Shown here in pieces: positions 1 to 11,762 of a stretch of 64,000 nt of DNA. The stretch covers positions 3,100,001 through 3,164,000 of the forward strand of contig CADCXC010000003.1 in the NCBI GenBank assembly GCA_902806595.1, given 5' to 3'. The translations under genes were made by a program, and so were the position numbers. Source of the DNA: Pyrenopolyporus hunteri. Taxonomy: Eukaryota; Ascomycota; Sordariomycetes; Xylariales; Hypoxylaceae. The notes below the pieces were generated by a model. The model was not told the DNA's origin. It searched no databases and saw only the letters and a program-made list of their open reading frames with translations. Every line of letters starts with the position of its first letter. Positions within the stretch are counted from its first letter, which is position 1.

Positions 1-687
1 GCGTCCCTAACCTCGCATCCTTACAATACCTACCTACCTGCTTGATCCATCCATGCGTCCGTATACATGTACAGACATCCCGTATAGGCATATAAGAATA
101 CGGGTACCTAGGTATACAAGTAGGTATACAAGCATAGGGCAACACGGGTACTCATAGGTTATCGTCCTTCCCTTCCCCTTCTCACGCTCTTTTATCGATC
201 CGTCTCGAGACCTGAACCACCCGTCCGAGGATTATTGTCCGCCGACCGTATCTAAAGCATCGAAAGAAGGGATCGACTACCTTCTAATCTTTTAACATTA
301 CTCAATCCGACCAAGTCATATCCAGCGCCTAAGGTTCGAGTGCCATATTCCGGGTCAGGGCGCAATCGCAAGAGCGCACGAAAAACCAGCCACCTACCTC
401 CCATTCTGTCCAATACTGCCTTCTTCCTGACCTGAATAAACCGAACCCAGTCCTCTTGCGACTTCCGGTGAGCTTGGTATCCACTATCGGCAATAGTGTT
501 GCTCTTCTTCGCTAACGATTTCTGGCAGCGCCTCTTTCCGAGACAACCAAATCGAGCATCACCCGCCGTGTTCCACCCTCCCTAGCGAGCACAGTTCTGA
601 GAGCGAAGACGCATAAATATTAATTAGTACCTCCCCTACCCGACGTCGCCATCACGCCCCGGTCCTTATTCCCACATCATTAAGAAG
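1..687. other. Gene-free left edge with short palindromic repeats
   Basis: No supported coding region is seen. Bases about 60-140 hold copies of the TACCTAGGTA/GTATAC-type short repeat common between genes in this window. The rest is pyrimidine-rich sequence leading to the ATG at 688 and is probably promoter and 5' leader of that small gene. Confidence 0.5.
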
Positions 688-1155
688 ATGGCCTCTATCA
701 CCTTGGACGAGAAATCCTCCAAGCCTGGCCAATTGATTGTTTCGACCCAACTCCTGTCGCCAAGCAACGAGTGTGGGCTAGACGGGAGCACGGAGATGCG
801 TCGTGGCTCAAACGCATCGACGCCGCTCTCTGCCTCCGCCTCTAATGGATTCGACGCCGACATCGAAGCAATGCTTCCGGTCAAATCCTCCGACCACTTA
901 AACAAGACCTCGACCAGCGGAACCAAGCGAAAATCAGATTGCGCCGTCTGGCCTGGACAAGAGCATTGGCAGCAGAAGGCACAGGCTGCCAAGATCAACA
1001 ATAGGACCTGTCAATGTATGGCTCGTCTCAGCAAGAGGAATAGGATCATCGTCAAGATCCTTATCGCGCTCCTAATAGTGGGCGTCGCCGTTGGTGTCGG
1101 CTTTGGTATCAGCAAACCGCTCGGTGCCGGCATTTGGCAGCCTAAGAACCGCTAA
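688..1155 (+). CDS. Small single-pass membrane protein, unknown function
   Basis: This is an uninterrupted 155-codon frame. The first ~110 residues are polar, Ser/Thr-rich and probably disordered. A basic stretch (RLSKRNR) is followed by one strongly hydrophobic helix near residues 122-143 (KILIALLIVGVAVGVGFGI) and a short tail. The Lys/Arg-rich side before the helix suggests a cytosolic N-terminus with a C-terminal tail anchor, which is inference. Short proteins with a disordered head and one C-terminal glycine-rich helix are common in Sordariomycetes and usually have no assigned function. No signal peptide or enzyme motif is visible. Confidence 0.6.
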   Translation: MASITLDEKSSKPGQLIVSTQLLSPSNECGLDGSTEMRRGSNASTPLSASASNGFDADIEAMLPVKSSDHLNKTSTSGTKRKSDCAVWPGQEHWQQKAQAAKINNRTCQCMARLSKRNRIIVKILIALLIVGVAVGVGFGISKPLGAGIWQPKNR

Positions 1156-2093
1156 TTGCCGGAGAGTTATACGAAGGCCGAAACTTCATATCCTGTCAAA
1201 AATAGGGATATTGTGACGTTCGCCGTGTTTGCCGTCGTACGCAGGTACTACTTGCATAAGACAGAAGATGTTATTTCATGAACTATCACTGGGGCTTGGT
1301 ACCTATTGAGGCTGAATAACTGCCAATGCCTAGCGCTCATTCGGAGTAACGTTCACTTTCTTTTTCAATTGTATACTCTTCAATACTTTGTTGATACCCA
1401 CTTGGACTCCGGTTCGTACATAAACTAGTTTTTCCCCATTCGAAGCCAGGGGGTAAAACGGAACCTCACTAGATTGCGGGATATGGAGGCGTTAGGAGTA
1501 GCATTTGGGCCATGGGCAAGGCATGTTATGAAAGGGCGTCCTGTTTTTACGAAGTCGATACTGGAACTTGGAAGCGTAATGTTTCATCCAGAATAGGCGT
1601 GAGGTCAATACCAAGATTCTTTGAGCTTACCTAGCAAATCAATACGAATGGTTCGCTCAATATAGGTCGTCTTTGCAAGCTATGCCACTTGTTTAAGAGC
1701 TTAGGCTGTGAATCATTTTTTCTTTTTTATTCTTTATTCTTTTCTCTCTCCCCTATTTTCCTCAGCCTTATGTATACCTATATATATATATGTATATATA
1801 TATGTGGGTACGCTATGTAAGTAATGTCCATGTGCAGGTAAGGTTTGCGGGCGAAGCGAGATCATTTGTGTGAGGATCGCTAACTTCGTGGTTTACTATC
1901 AACGCAGAGCATCGAGGCCTATATCCCTCACAAGAGGTTTTGATGGCGAGTCCCCCTCGTTGGGCAATCTGGGTACCCATCAAATCCCGGAAGACATCTA
2001 CATTGTGTCTTAACAAAGCCCCTATAATATCAAAAAGGTTGAGAACAAAGCTACCCTCGGACCAGAATACAAACTACGTAAGACGAATCCTCC
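1156..2093. other. Gene-free stretch
   Basis: No convincing reading frame or RNA gene is seen. Around 1735-1805 there is a T-rich run followed by a TATA-type dinucleotide repeat. Confidence 0.4.
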
Positions 2094-2465
2094 TTGGCAG
2101 GCTATTACTTATACCATTTATTCCAGATCGAATACGGTCCATCTACCATCTCCCTTCAGACGATTGAGTTGTCGGAAGATGAGACTTATGCTCAGAAGAT
2201 GTTTACAGGACGGACCCAACTGCACACCAACAGTAATTGGACACTTATATATGTAGTCCTTGGCCTCATCCCGGTTTCCTTCTCTATCGTAGCGCTTTAT
2301 TCCGTCTCGCGTGTCAGGATGGCCCGTTGGAATGACCCTGAGGCGGTGACAGGCACCGCAAAGCTTGCTATGTTAGAGTCAAAGCCGCATGGCCATCTAC
2401 GTGTAAGGGGCGAGTTGAGAAGTAGTAGTAAAAATTCGCAAGATTTTCAGGATGTGCCCCTTTGA
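2094..2465 (+). pseudogene. Orphan 3' exon or gene remnant with one membrane helix
   Basis: An open frame ending at 2465 encodes about 123 residues with one clear membrane segment (LIYVVLGLIPVSFSIVALYSV, about residues 50-70), then a basic polar tail (RMARWNDPEAVTGTAKL). The composition looks coding, and the arrangement resembles the C-terminus of a larger fungal membrane protein. No matching upstream exons could be joined: the frames from 1813 to 2090 are short and broken by stops. It may be a decayed gene, a truncated copy, or a last exon whose earlier exons I could not resolve. Function is unknown. Confidence 0.3.
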
Positions 2466-3333
2466 AGATGATTCTATTTAATAAGATTATTTTAGCAATT
2501 TCTCTGCCAGGGAGATTACCTTGTGTGCAAATTTCAATGGCATGGTTGCTTCTATGAGCCCTCCTGTGTAAGTCTCAACTCTATCATCATACAAGAATTT
2601 GGATGTTAAAATCCAACCGTGAGCAGGTGTGCCAAGAATCTACAGGATCATCCGTCATTGTATAAAAACTTCGTGCCCATCATCTCCAGCCTATTTCGCA
2701 GCGACCACTGTGAAACCGAGCATAACAAAGGGATTATACTAATTAAACCTTCCCTCCGCGTGGACCAAGGGTCGGAGAGGGGAAAAAAAAAAAAAAAGAG
2801 AGAGAGAGAGAGTTGGGGGAGAACGGAGTAAGTAGCACCCATAAGGTACGATCCTGAATCGCTCTAGGGCCAATTATTATCCCATAGTCGGCTTTTAATA
2901 ATTGGGTTTGTCTATAATCCCTCGTGGTTTCGCGAGCCGTTCTTTGCTCTTGTATTGTGCCCCCGGTCGTAACGGCAGATGATACTAATATAAGAGGTGC
3001 CGGCATTTTACTTGACTACCGACTAGGCACCTGTTAAGATAAACAGTAAGAGAAATCCTGTCGTACCGTCAAAGCGATTCACCTGAATCTTGTCCAATCA
3101 CTACCGCTGGCCGTCTAATGCTTTTCATGGACTTAATTCATCGATAGCCAGCTAGCCACGTCCATGTTCAGCTACCCGCCTAGCGTTTGACACGCGTAAC
3201 AATAGCAGATCCAGCATCTCCAACCCACTACGAGACGGGGACGCTGCCGTAACTGAGATGGGTACTAAATTTCTGCCATGTTCTAATAGCCTGAGTGGCA
3301 TCGCCCACATCTTCGAATCCTTCCGGCGAATAC
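2466..3333. other. Gene-free stretch with poly-A/GA microsatellite
   Basis: No gene is supported. Bases 2780-2812 are a poly-A tract followed by a GA dinucleotide repeat. Short frames here are low-complexity translations. Confidence 0.4.
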
Positions 3334-5826
3334 CTACATCCAATTAATCCCGTTACCCCCAAACGCCGATGTGTAATTACCGTAGTTCGCTTGCGCCTGA
3401 GCCCCGTTCGGTGCCGCAAATATGTCACCCCAGTCCATGGACCCTGCATCGACAAACCCAAGCATCTGATCCCAAGCGGCCTCCACGCCGGGCTGGACAC
3501 CTCCAGGTGGGTTAGCACCGAGACTTGCGGAGTTGGGCGCCTCATCCGTGCGTGTACGCTTGACTTCATCGGGCGGAAGGAGACTCTGAAGCTTGACTAT
3601 ATAATCCGGCGTCCGCGGAGTAGAGCCTGTGGCCTCTTGCAACGTCTTTTCCCGTACCCTCCATGCACGAATCGCAAAGATGGCGGACGCTACATGCGCT
3701 TTTACCGAGAGATCGTATAATTCCGTATGAAAATGGTAGAAGAGCTCGACCACGCGCCATGCTCTTTCCACCATCTGGCCGGACGTGCGCGAGCTCAGTT
3801 GCCCAACCATATATATAAAAAGTTCGATCTGAAAGTGTGACATCACTACGAGCGTCAGCGCGGCATAAATAGGTCCACGGAAACGTCCCGGTACTTACTG
3901 AACCACAAGAAAAACCCCTTCGTCTGGGGTATCTGGTACATCCTTAGATTCTGTTCGCCTGCTGTAAGGGACATTTTGAAAAGATTATCTTTGGGCGTTA
4001 GGATTTCTGTACCCCATTCCGGCTGACTTCTGAGTGGGCAGACAAGCTCTCGCAGCTTGTCAATCATTATTGACCTCGTCTCGATCGCCAACACGTGGAT
4101 CGGTCCCATCGAGGGGTCACTGTACTTGGCAAGAATGTCCGCCATATTTCGGTCCAGTTCATCAATAAGCCTCGATGCCTTTTCGACTTTCTCGGGCTCT
4201 GGAGGTTCTAAGCCCATCTCATTCTGCATGATGACCATGTGAAGGTCGGGCGTGTCTACCATGACCGCGGCAATCTTACAACAGATTAGGCGGAATATCA
4301 TATCCGTTGGACTGTCCTTTGGCTGGATGGTTGTCATGGTAGGGTATAGGTCAGAATCGTTAACGTTCAGGGGTGGCTTTGTGTCCCAGGAGCGCGGGAG
4401 GAGGGAGTGGCCCAAGCCGGACATCAGTGCATACATCGCATCGAGTAGAATGATCAACCACCAGATGCGCCGCCGCATCTCGGTCTCGAACGGCGGGAGC
4501 CCGAGAAACTCGCCGTCCCTATGGAGCCCCATCTTTTGCGCAATCCTTACCGTGACTCCGTTTAAGATCCATGCTGCATGGCGATCGTAACGACCCGGCA
4601 GAGAGAACTGAGGGAAATGTCGTTAGCTGATATCCAACTAAGGGACGACCAAATTCGCATACTAGATATAAGACTAAGGCCTGCAGAACGACAAGATCGT
4701 AGTTCTTCAGTATGCCGATGCGCATCAAAGCGGAGCGGCAGCCCTTAGAGAAGCGGTTGTAGGCTATATCCTTTGTGTAGCCAAATCGCTCTATGCATTC
4801 ATCGTCGGTTAGAGCTACGGTAGCCATTAGATAGATGGCGAACAATAGGGCCTCGACGTTTTTGGGTATATTTGCCCGACTTGTTGCTGCCTCTACGAGC
4901 AGAGGCTGGACCGTTGGTACGTGTATGACCTTGGTTAACGGGTTGACCCTCTCGATGAAAGTTTGCCATAAGCGGAAGACGTGAGCCGGCGAGGGATGCA
5001 GCTCTTCTAGGTCAGCGTTAGAAGTATCTGATAATAAAAGGCCTGCGTCGAGATCGGAAGATTGTGAATCGGCAGGAGTGCAGGGATCGTCTGCCGTCTC
5101 CTCATCCTCGAGAATCTCGCGCATTGCGGAAAGCTAGTTGGATCGAGAGTTAAGCCCAATCAATATCACCAAACACGAAAGCGTTCAATGGATAATGGAT
5201 CGCATGATAGGGAGCATGGAGGGGCGGGCGAATGTACTCACCTCGTTGTGGATGGTAGCCCATAAGAAGCTATCTATGAATTTGACGCCGCCGTCGTCAA
5301 CTATTAACTTCCCGACGGGCTTCCAAGACTCATCTTGACTCGGAGAACCGATAGAGGATGGAGCAGCGGGTTTGGCGGTGGCGTACTCAGATAGTAGCTC
5401 CTCGCACCGGGCGAGCCTCTGCTGCAAGTCTTGGTTGGGCCTCCTCCTTTTGCGGGCAGGTGCCGGCGTGCTTGGAGTGCATGCGACGTTGGCCTAGAGT
5501 TCGACGTGTCAATAGGATGAGTCGGGGCTGAAAAGACCTGAAGGACGAAGGCGTCGCTCTCACTTTTTTTTTTTTTTAAAAAAAAAAAGAAGAAAAAAAA
5601 AAAATAGGAACTTACTTTGATACAGTTGGAGCAAGGGGTCCTACGGTCACATTTGATCTTTCTATTTTGGCATAAAACCTACGTAAAAACATGGAGATGA
5701 GCACGGCCGTCTCTAGATAGATAGACAGAAAGAAAGAGAGAGAGAGAGAGAGAGAGCTCGATGGTGCGTGCGGCAACTCACACAAGCTAGCACCCTGGGC
5801 GGCTTTCCCGACGAGCTAGATGCCAT
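3334..5826 (-). CDS. Zn2Cys6 fungal transcription factor (six exons)
   Basis: Proposed exons on the minus strand: 5826-5782, 5678-5616, 5493-5242, 5133-4663, 4607-3899 and 3845-3334, giving 683 residues. The binuclear zinc cluster is rebuilt only after splicing: Cys15, 18, 25, 31, 34 and 41 in C-x2-C-x6-C-x5-C-x2-C-x6-C spacing, with the NRKIKCDRRTPCSNC core. A linker and short coiled coil follow (QQRLARCEELLSEY). The fungal_trans region includes FRLWQTFIERVNPLTKVIH and, across a splice, the family hallmark RIAQKMGLHRDGE then EMRRRIWW. The C-terminus is polar and probably activating. It should be a nuclear DNA-binding regulator; its target genes cannot be read from the sequence. Every exon junction keeps phase. 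The weakest point is the first exon of 15 codons. Confidence 0.88.
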
Positions 5827-7109
5827 GATTACTGGCCTTTTCAAGCACCGGGCCCCAAATCTGCTAATGAGACCTGGCCGGCGTCTGTCATTGACTTAGT
5901 GAGAATGACCACCGGGTAGATAGTGTTCTGTTCTGTTCTGTAAGAAGCCGGGTAAGGTATGCGGTACGAAAATGGCTATCGCTTTATCGATTGCGGCAGG
6001 GTGCAGTGAATGCGACAGAGTGAGGTTGCCTAAACACCTTGCGCCGGGATTCGGACACCGGCGGAACGTTTATGACGAACAGTGAGAATTACTACAGCCT
6101 TGGGAACTTGGCGTTCTGAGGGGTTTGAGCAATGCAGACGATGCGGACGATGAAAACAACGAAAACAAAGAGGGCGGTTCGGGTTCCTTTGGATGTCTGT
6201 AATTAGGTAGACTTATAGACGATAGCTACCTAGATACCGGGTGAACAGATTACCTCTATAATATGAGGTCCGAATAGGACATGGGTAATTGGGTAGATAG
6301 ATGATAGGTGGTGGTATGTACAGGTTGGTCTAGCAAGTGTTTTAAAGGTAAGGTGAGTTCTGAGAATTAAAGAGTCAGCCCGGGAGATCCAATGACGAAT
6401 TCGAAGGATCTAGCTGAAAGGCTCTTACTGCCAGGTACACATGTATACCTAGGTACCTACCTAGGTCGTGTAGTACCTATGTACCCAACTCGATTGCGCC
6501 TACGCCCGTGTTCGGTACTCGGGTCAGATATGTCATATTTGCATTTATGCAAAAAAGAAAAGTAGTGAAATTACTAGTAGGTACCTAGGTAGGTACCAGG
6601 TAAGTAGGTACCTATCTACCTGTGCAATTCGGTCGAGATTTCTATACCCTTAGAATGATATAAGTAATTGTTCTGCTTAGCGCGGACACATTCATTTAGA
6701 GTTGTGGTCTTTAAAATACATAGGTATCTACCTATGGATGGGTAGATTTCGGGAATTGTCGTATCGTCATATTTGTCGTCGTGATTTACTCGATATAACG
6801 CGCGCTGGCCCCCACCCCCTTTTTATTTATTTTTTCCTTCATTCTTCCTTTCCGATCTAAGCTAGTTCCTCATTTTATTTGTTTATATACTTCACCGTAC
6901 GCCGACGCGTCCGCGTCGTTCATGTTGCCTAGGTACGTTGCAATAATTAGGTACCTAGGTAGGTAGTAATCATAACCGAGCCTAGATGGTAGAAATTCGA
7001 GCCACGGTATAATCGCAGAGTTCGTCCTTCGCAAGGCCTCGTAGAGACCGAATGCTGACCAAACGCCAAAATATTAATAACATCATTCATTTCATACCTC
7101 GACGGTAGA
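5827..7109. other. Intergenic region with TACCTAGGTA-type repeats
   Basis: No gene is supported. It lies upstream of the zinc-cluster gene and downstream of dolichol kinase. Clusters of palindromic AGGTACCT/CCTAGG sequence occur at about 6440-6480, 6585-6625 and 6945-6965. A short TGTTC repeat lies near 5925-5940. Confidence 0.5.
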
Positions 7110-9873
7110 TTAAATGCCGAGAGATTTCACACAGGTCCACAGCACCACCGGCACAATGACGTTGTCGTTACCGCCAGTCAAGACGGCTTCCGTGAGGCTG
7201 GCAGTGGCAGCACACACGCCCATCTTCTGGACTGCAATGTTCCAGGTACCTAAATCGATGTGCGTCGGGGGCCATCCACCAATGTGCAGCCATAAGCGCG
7301 CCATGGCGAGTCCGAGGAACACAGCAAATGCGAAGGCTATGCTCCCTTCAAGGCTCTTGCCGCCCCCCCAGAGCCATTTCCGCCGCCCGTGGCGTCTTCC
7401 GATCAGGGAAGCAGCTGCATCACCTAACCCCACGCACACGACGCCTGACACCATGCTAACTTCCCTCGTCGGTACTTCCCAGCCTTCAAGACAACCTGTA
7501 CCAGTGCGCGGGAGCGAAGCCAGCGACAGCCACAGGGGAATTGCACACCCAATCAGGAGGAAGATATGTGAGACGACAACTGGGCCCCTAAGATCCCGCC
7601 CGTCGACGTACGGTGCAAGGAAAGAAGCTAACGGCTTCGACAACGGCGGAAGTTGGCTCGCCCTAAGGAGGTCGAGAAGAAGGAAAAGGGCGAGGACAAT
7701 GGATAGTGCCAAAGCTGCGAACGTCGGGTCCACGTAAGTTGCTGGCAGAAACATGGCAACCATCATGAAATGAAAGACCTTTCTCCGCGTGTCGACCTCG
7801 TAGATTGGCGAAAGCCGGAACACAACTAGTAAACCAACCGCGATGACAAGCAAGAAATATGCACTCAAGAAAAGACGGGCGTTGGCCTGGCCGACATGTA
7901 ACTGACGAAAATCGTCAACCCACCCTAGGCTGGTATGATCTAGTTCGTTAGAAGGCCTTGGGGGGAGACATATCCATCGTTCCAGATTGTGACTAACAAC
8001 TTCCCACCTAAACCGCGGGAGATCCCCGAAGAGATAGCCTAGGGCCCACCCCACAGGTTCGCGGCCACGGAGCGCTTCGTCTGCAATGACCTTCTTAACG
8101 CCCACAAAAGGAAGTGGGAGCAATACAGCGCCGAGGACGCAGATATAAACGTACACGGCGTAGATCCATTTCCTCATTGTAGCCTGCTTCTGAGTGAGCG
8201 AGGAGAAGACACGGACAGAGCGGGAGGCGGTTCGCTTCCTACGGCCGGACGGGGTATGCGTGTGCGACTTGCGCGGGGTATTGTCTATACCAGGTAAGGT
8301 GTATCGACGGTGTGGTGCAAATCCGGACTTTACATTTGTGTTGTTGTGCATGGCTTTCTTGCTTGCGTTAACAGCCGCGAGCGAGTTTCCTTCGATCCAA
8401 GAAGAGCCAGGCCCATTGAGCGTAGCCTTCACGCAGACAGATTCTCTATGAGCTATAGACGCCGGCCCATCACTATCCTCAGGCTCGTCGAAGGCTTCGC
8501 ACGAACTGCAGGATGAACTGTCCACCGGCGCATGAAATAGGTCGTGTCTCACTTTCCGCCACGATACGACCTGGGAAAATAAGGTAGGCGTGGGTTTGGA
8601 AGAAACGGCTGTCCTCTTAAAGCGCCATTTAGGCACGCGAGCCAGGGCTATGCCCCACTTGATCGTCTGGCTACATAAAACAAGGATATCAAGGCCTCCT
8701 ACCCAGATGAGGGACTTTAAGATCATCGCCTGTGGGGAGGATGAGAGGAACAGGAGATCAATGAGTGAGATGGACAATAATTGCAGCTCAGCTGTGAGGA
8801 GACTGGTTGTAGTTAGAGTGCGTAGCACTGAGCAGAGGCTTTGGTGTAATGGATATAAGAGAGTCATAGTCTCTACCGAGATAGAACCGGGGAAGAGTTC
8901 AATTCTACCAACACTTGGCTGGGCGAGACCTCCGTTCCAAGAAACTCCCCTCAGGAGTAAAGGTGCGCAGGAGAGGGCCCAGTGCAACGAGTCGCACCCC
9001 GGCCCGATACCCGAAATAGTGGGAAGCAGGGTCGGTGGTAAGGAACATATAGCAAGCACTACGTTGGGTAGTAGTATTGCTTGGTTATCAACGGCGAGAA
9101 GAATCGTGACGAAGATGGTAATGGCTGGTGGATAGAAGAGCGGTGCCGGCTCGAACGATGAAGGCCAAGAAATCGGTATTTTTCTCGAGGGAGTCCGGTA
9201 GCGGTAGGCCCATGCCGTTAGTCGCAAGGGATATAGTAATACCAGAACCGCTGATACACCTACCCAAGCGTAGAGCTCTAAGAAACCAAATCAGCAACAG
9301 TCGATCGAGGGAAGTGGGCGACGAACACGTACCTCGACTCCATATACGCAGTATGGGATGGACGCGAGGATTCATACGAAGTATAAAGCCAAGGAATCCA
9401 ATAAGAAGCAATTCGGTGCAGCGACGGACGTTCTCCTTCCCTCTTCTCGCCCCGTCAGCTGGGCTTTTTGGTCCTTTGCTTAGGGATGCCCCTCTCCCGC
9501 TCCTCGAGTTATTGGGCATCGGCCGCCCCTCTTCCTCGAAGAGAGCCGGAGAGGGTATAGGAGTCGAATTTCCTGAGACGATTTCATTGCGACCCCGTAA
9601 TCCCTTCCGCGACCTTCTGGGAGCCGGCAGGCCTTTGAGGAAGTGTTCATCATCGGCTTCGGTGCCGCTGCAGCTGCTTGGGGTGGCTTCTCTCGAGATG
9701 CTGGAAGTAGCCGACGACGCACCAAGACGGTCTCTAGCTAAGGGTCCCAGAGTTCTGTAGGCAAGGTGGTCGGATGGATCGAGCAGCTCTGAGTGTTGGC
9801 GGTGGTACGGATGCGGAGATCGCGAGAGCAGTCTCAAAGTATCATTTTCATACGGGTCAAGGTGCTCAGGCAT
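7110..9873 (-). CDS. SEC59: Dolichol kinase, Sec59 type (two exons)
   Basis: Exons 9873-9333 and 9277-7110 give 902 residues. The family phosphorylates dolichol with CTP in the ER membrane, making the lipid carrier for N-glycosylation, O-mannosylation and GPI anchors. The C-terminal half is the kinase: many membrane helices, RRKVFHFMMV near the start of the domain, the CTP-binding signature GDAAASLIGRRHG from about residue 799 with KSLEGSIA just after, and the late DNVIVPV motif near 885. The first ~180 residues are polar, Ser/Arg-rich and probably cytosolic, making the protein much longer than the yeast enzyme; such extensions are usual in filamentous fungi. The splice G|AG keeps frame into ELYAWVGV. 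I chose the ATG at 9873 because further upstream in frame there is only a TTG. Confidence 0.88.
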
Positions 9874-10021
9874 TATCAAGACCCGGTAGCCGCAAAGCAC
9901 ACCTTCGGCGCGCAAGGTGGAGGAGATTCATGCAATGCTGGCCAGAGCTTTTGCCGTCATATTCCGCGGGTGGATGGTGGGGATGACGGTGAAGGTAATG
10001 GTCGTAAAAATCGGCGATAAA
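9874..10021. other. Upstream region of the dolichol kinase gene
   Basis: Short G-rich upstream stretch between the dolichol kinase start and the AT-rich island. No separate feature is visible. Confidence 0.3.
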
Positions 10022-10440
10022 GTAAACGTTTTAAATTATTTATATTATTTAAAAAAATTTTTAATATTAATAAATATTTAAATAATACGTATCGAAAATT
10101 TTATTATATATTATATATTTATTATAAATTTAATATATAATTATTTAATATAATATTTTTTAAATCGTATATTTATATTTAAATATTTAAATATATTAAA
10201 AATTATTTAATTTTTATACGTTATTTAAAATTTTATAAACGAATATATTTATATATATTTTTTTTATTTTATATTTTACGTATATAAATATTATTTATAA
10301 TAAAAATAACGAAATATATATATAAATATTTAATAAATAATAATACGTATAAATACGGTTTATAAACTTAAATATTTAAATAAATATACGTGTTAAAATA
10401 CTTTAAAGTCGTTATAAAAAGGTTTTTCAACACTTGTTTC
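10022..10440. repeat. AT-rich island, probable RIP-mutated repeat relic
   Basis: About 420 bases of almost pure A/T with sharp edges. From 10027 to 10376 there are only ten cytosines on this strand and each is followed by G. Nearly every G is preceded by C, so the same holds on the other strand. Loss of all C outside CpG on both strands points to cytosine deamination of the repeat-induced point mutation type acting on a former repeat or transposon. No coding sense remains, so the original element cannot be named. Confidence 0.7.
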
Positions 10441-11762
10441 TTTATCCTAAAACGAAAGTCCTCCCTTTTTTACTCCCTACTGGAGATCGATGTATAGTAT
10501 CTCCCCCCGGACCTTCCTGGATTTCAAGCTTAGACGGCGCCACGCATGGCGCGGAGAGTATGGACGTACCTTGTGCCGGTTCGCTGGTCGAGCTTTAAAT
10601 ACGACGCGACAGAGGCGCCCGAAGTGGGGTGGCTGGCGAAACAGCGGAAACCTCGTATTCTCAACAGAAGGCGACGTCACCATGACTACAGTGTGAGCTG
10701 CGACCGACACACCGGGTGCCAAGAAAATCTCAATCGTATGAAGCTTGGATACTGTACGTATATACAGGTACTGTGCAAACACTAAATGGCTTAGACGGTG
10801 GATGTAGCACATACAAGTACTACCTACATGCACTACCTACATGCATGTACATATGTAAATGGATACCTATATATATTGGTCTCAGAGGAGCTCCAGCTTC
10901 AAAACGGCCCCAGGGCTTCATCAGGGTATCGGGAAATAGGCACGGCTTAGGTACGACTTCGTTCGACCTCATACATGTATGAGAATCCGAGACTACGAAA
11001 ATCCTTCTTCATTCGAGTCGATGCGATCCTGATTCTAATTCGGAGCGTTCAGCCACCCTCACCCAAACACAGTGCTCAATTGGCCCTGAGGATACAGTAT
11101 GGACTCGGTTCCATGTATTACATCTACGTATCGTACGGCAGCCGTACATCATCAACACCTAGCATAGGTGGGTACATGTATAGGTACCTAGAGAAACGAG
11201 GAACGAGAAACGGGGGGGGGGCTCCACCGAGTTTTCGAGGATCGAGCCATCAGCCACGATATCTTGTGTTGTCGGAGTCGCTCCATCATCCCCATTAAAC
11301 GAAGACAAATCCATTACGACTCCATTTTTATCTTCCAAGTTTTTCCACGGCATCCGACAAGTCGGTACGCAAGCGGAGTCAAAGGCTATCCAAGTACATA
11401 TTCAAGTACACAACGCACTCGGGCTCAATGATAGGTTACCTAGTCTTCCCGCTTCTGGACCCTCACCTCTCGGAATCTTGCTGACCTTGGATTTCAAGGC
11501 CTGGACTCACCCAGCTTTTCTCCTCTGTTCCGTGCAACTACAGTAAGGTACGGGGGTCGTTTCCCCCATGATTCAATAGAATCCGTGGGCTTATTAGAAC
11601 TGTGCCCCGGTATAGCATTGTGGTCGTCGTCCAAGTTCTTGCCGCCCACTTCCCGAGCTTCTTCTGCAGTAGCCTGCCTTAGTTCTTTCACTGCTCGGAC
11701 CGGCCCAGAAGGTTTCCCCCCCTTTAAATCGTCGTGCCAATCAATCTAATATTCCTTTCAAC
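10441..11762. other. Gene-free stretch
   Basis: No gene could be supported on either strand. It holds short TACCTACATG/GTACATGTA-type repeats (about 10800-10870 and 11160-11190) and a run of nine G near 11213. Only short unconvincing frames occur. Confidence 0.4.

Noticed and set aside
7114..7737. 207-codon plus-strand frame
   Set aside because: It is antisense to the dolichol kinase exon, which has clear family motifs; the plus-strand translation is Pro/Arg-rich without features.
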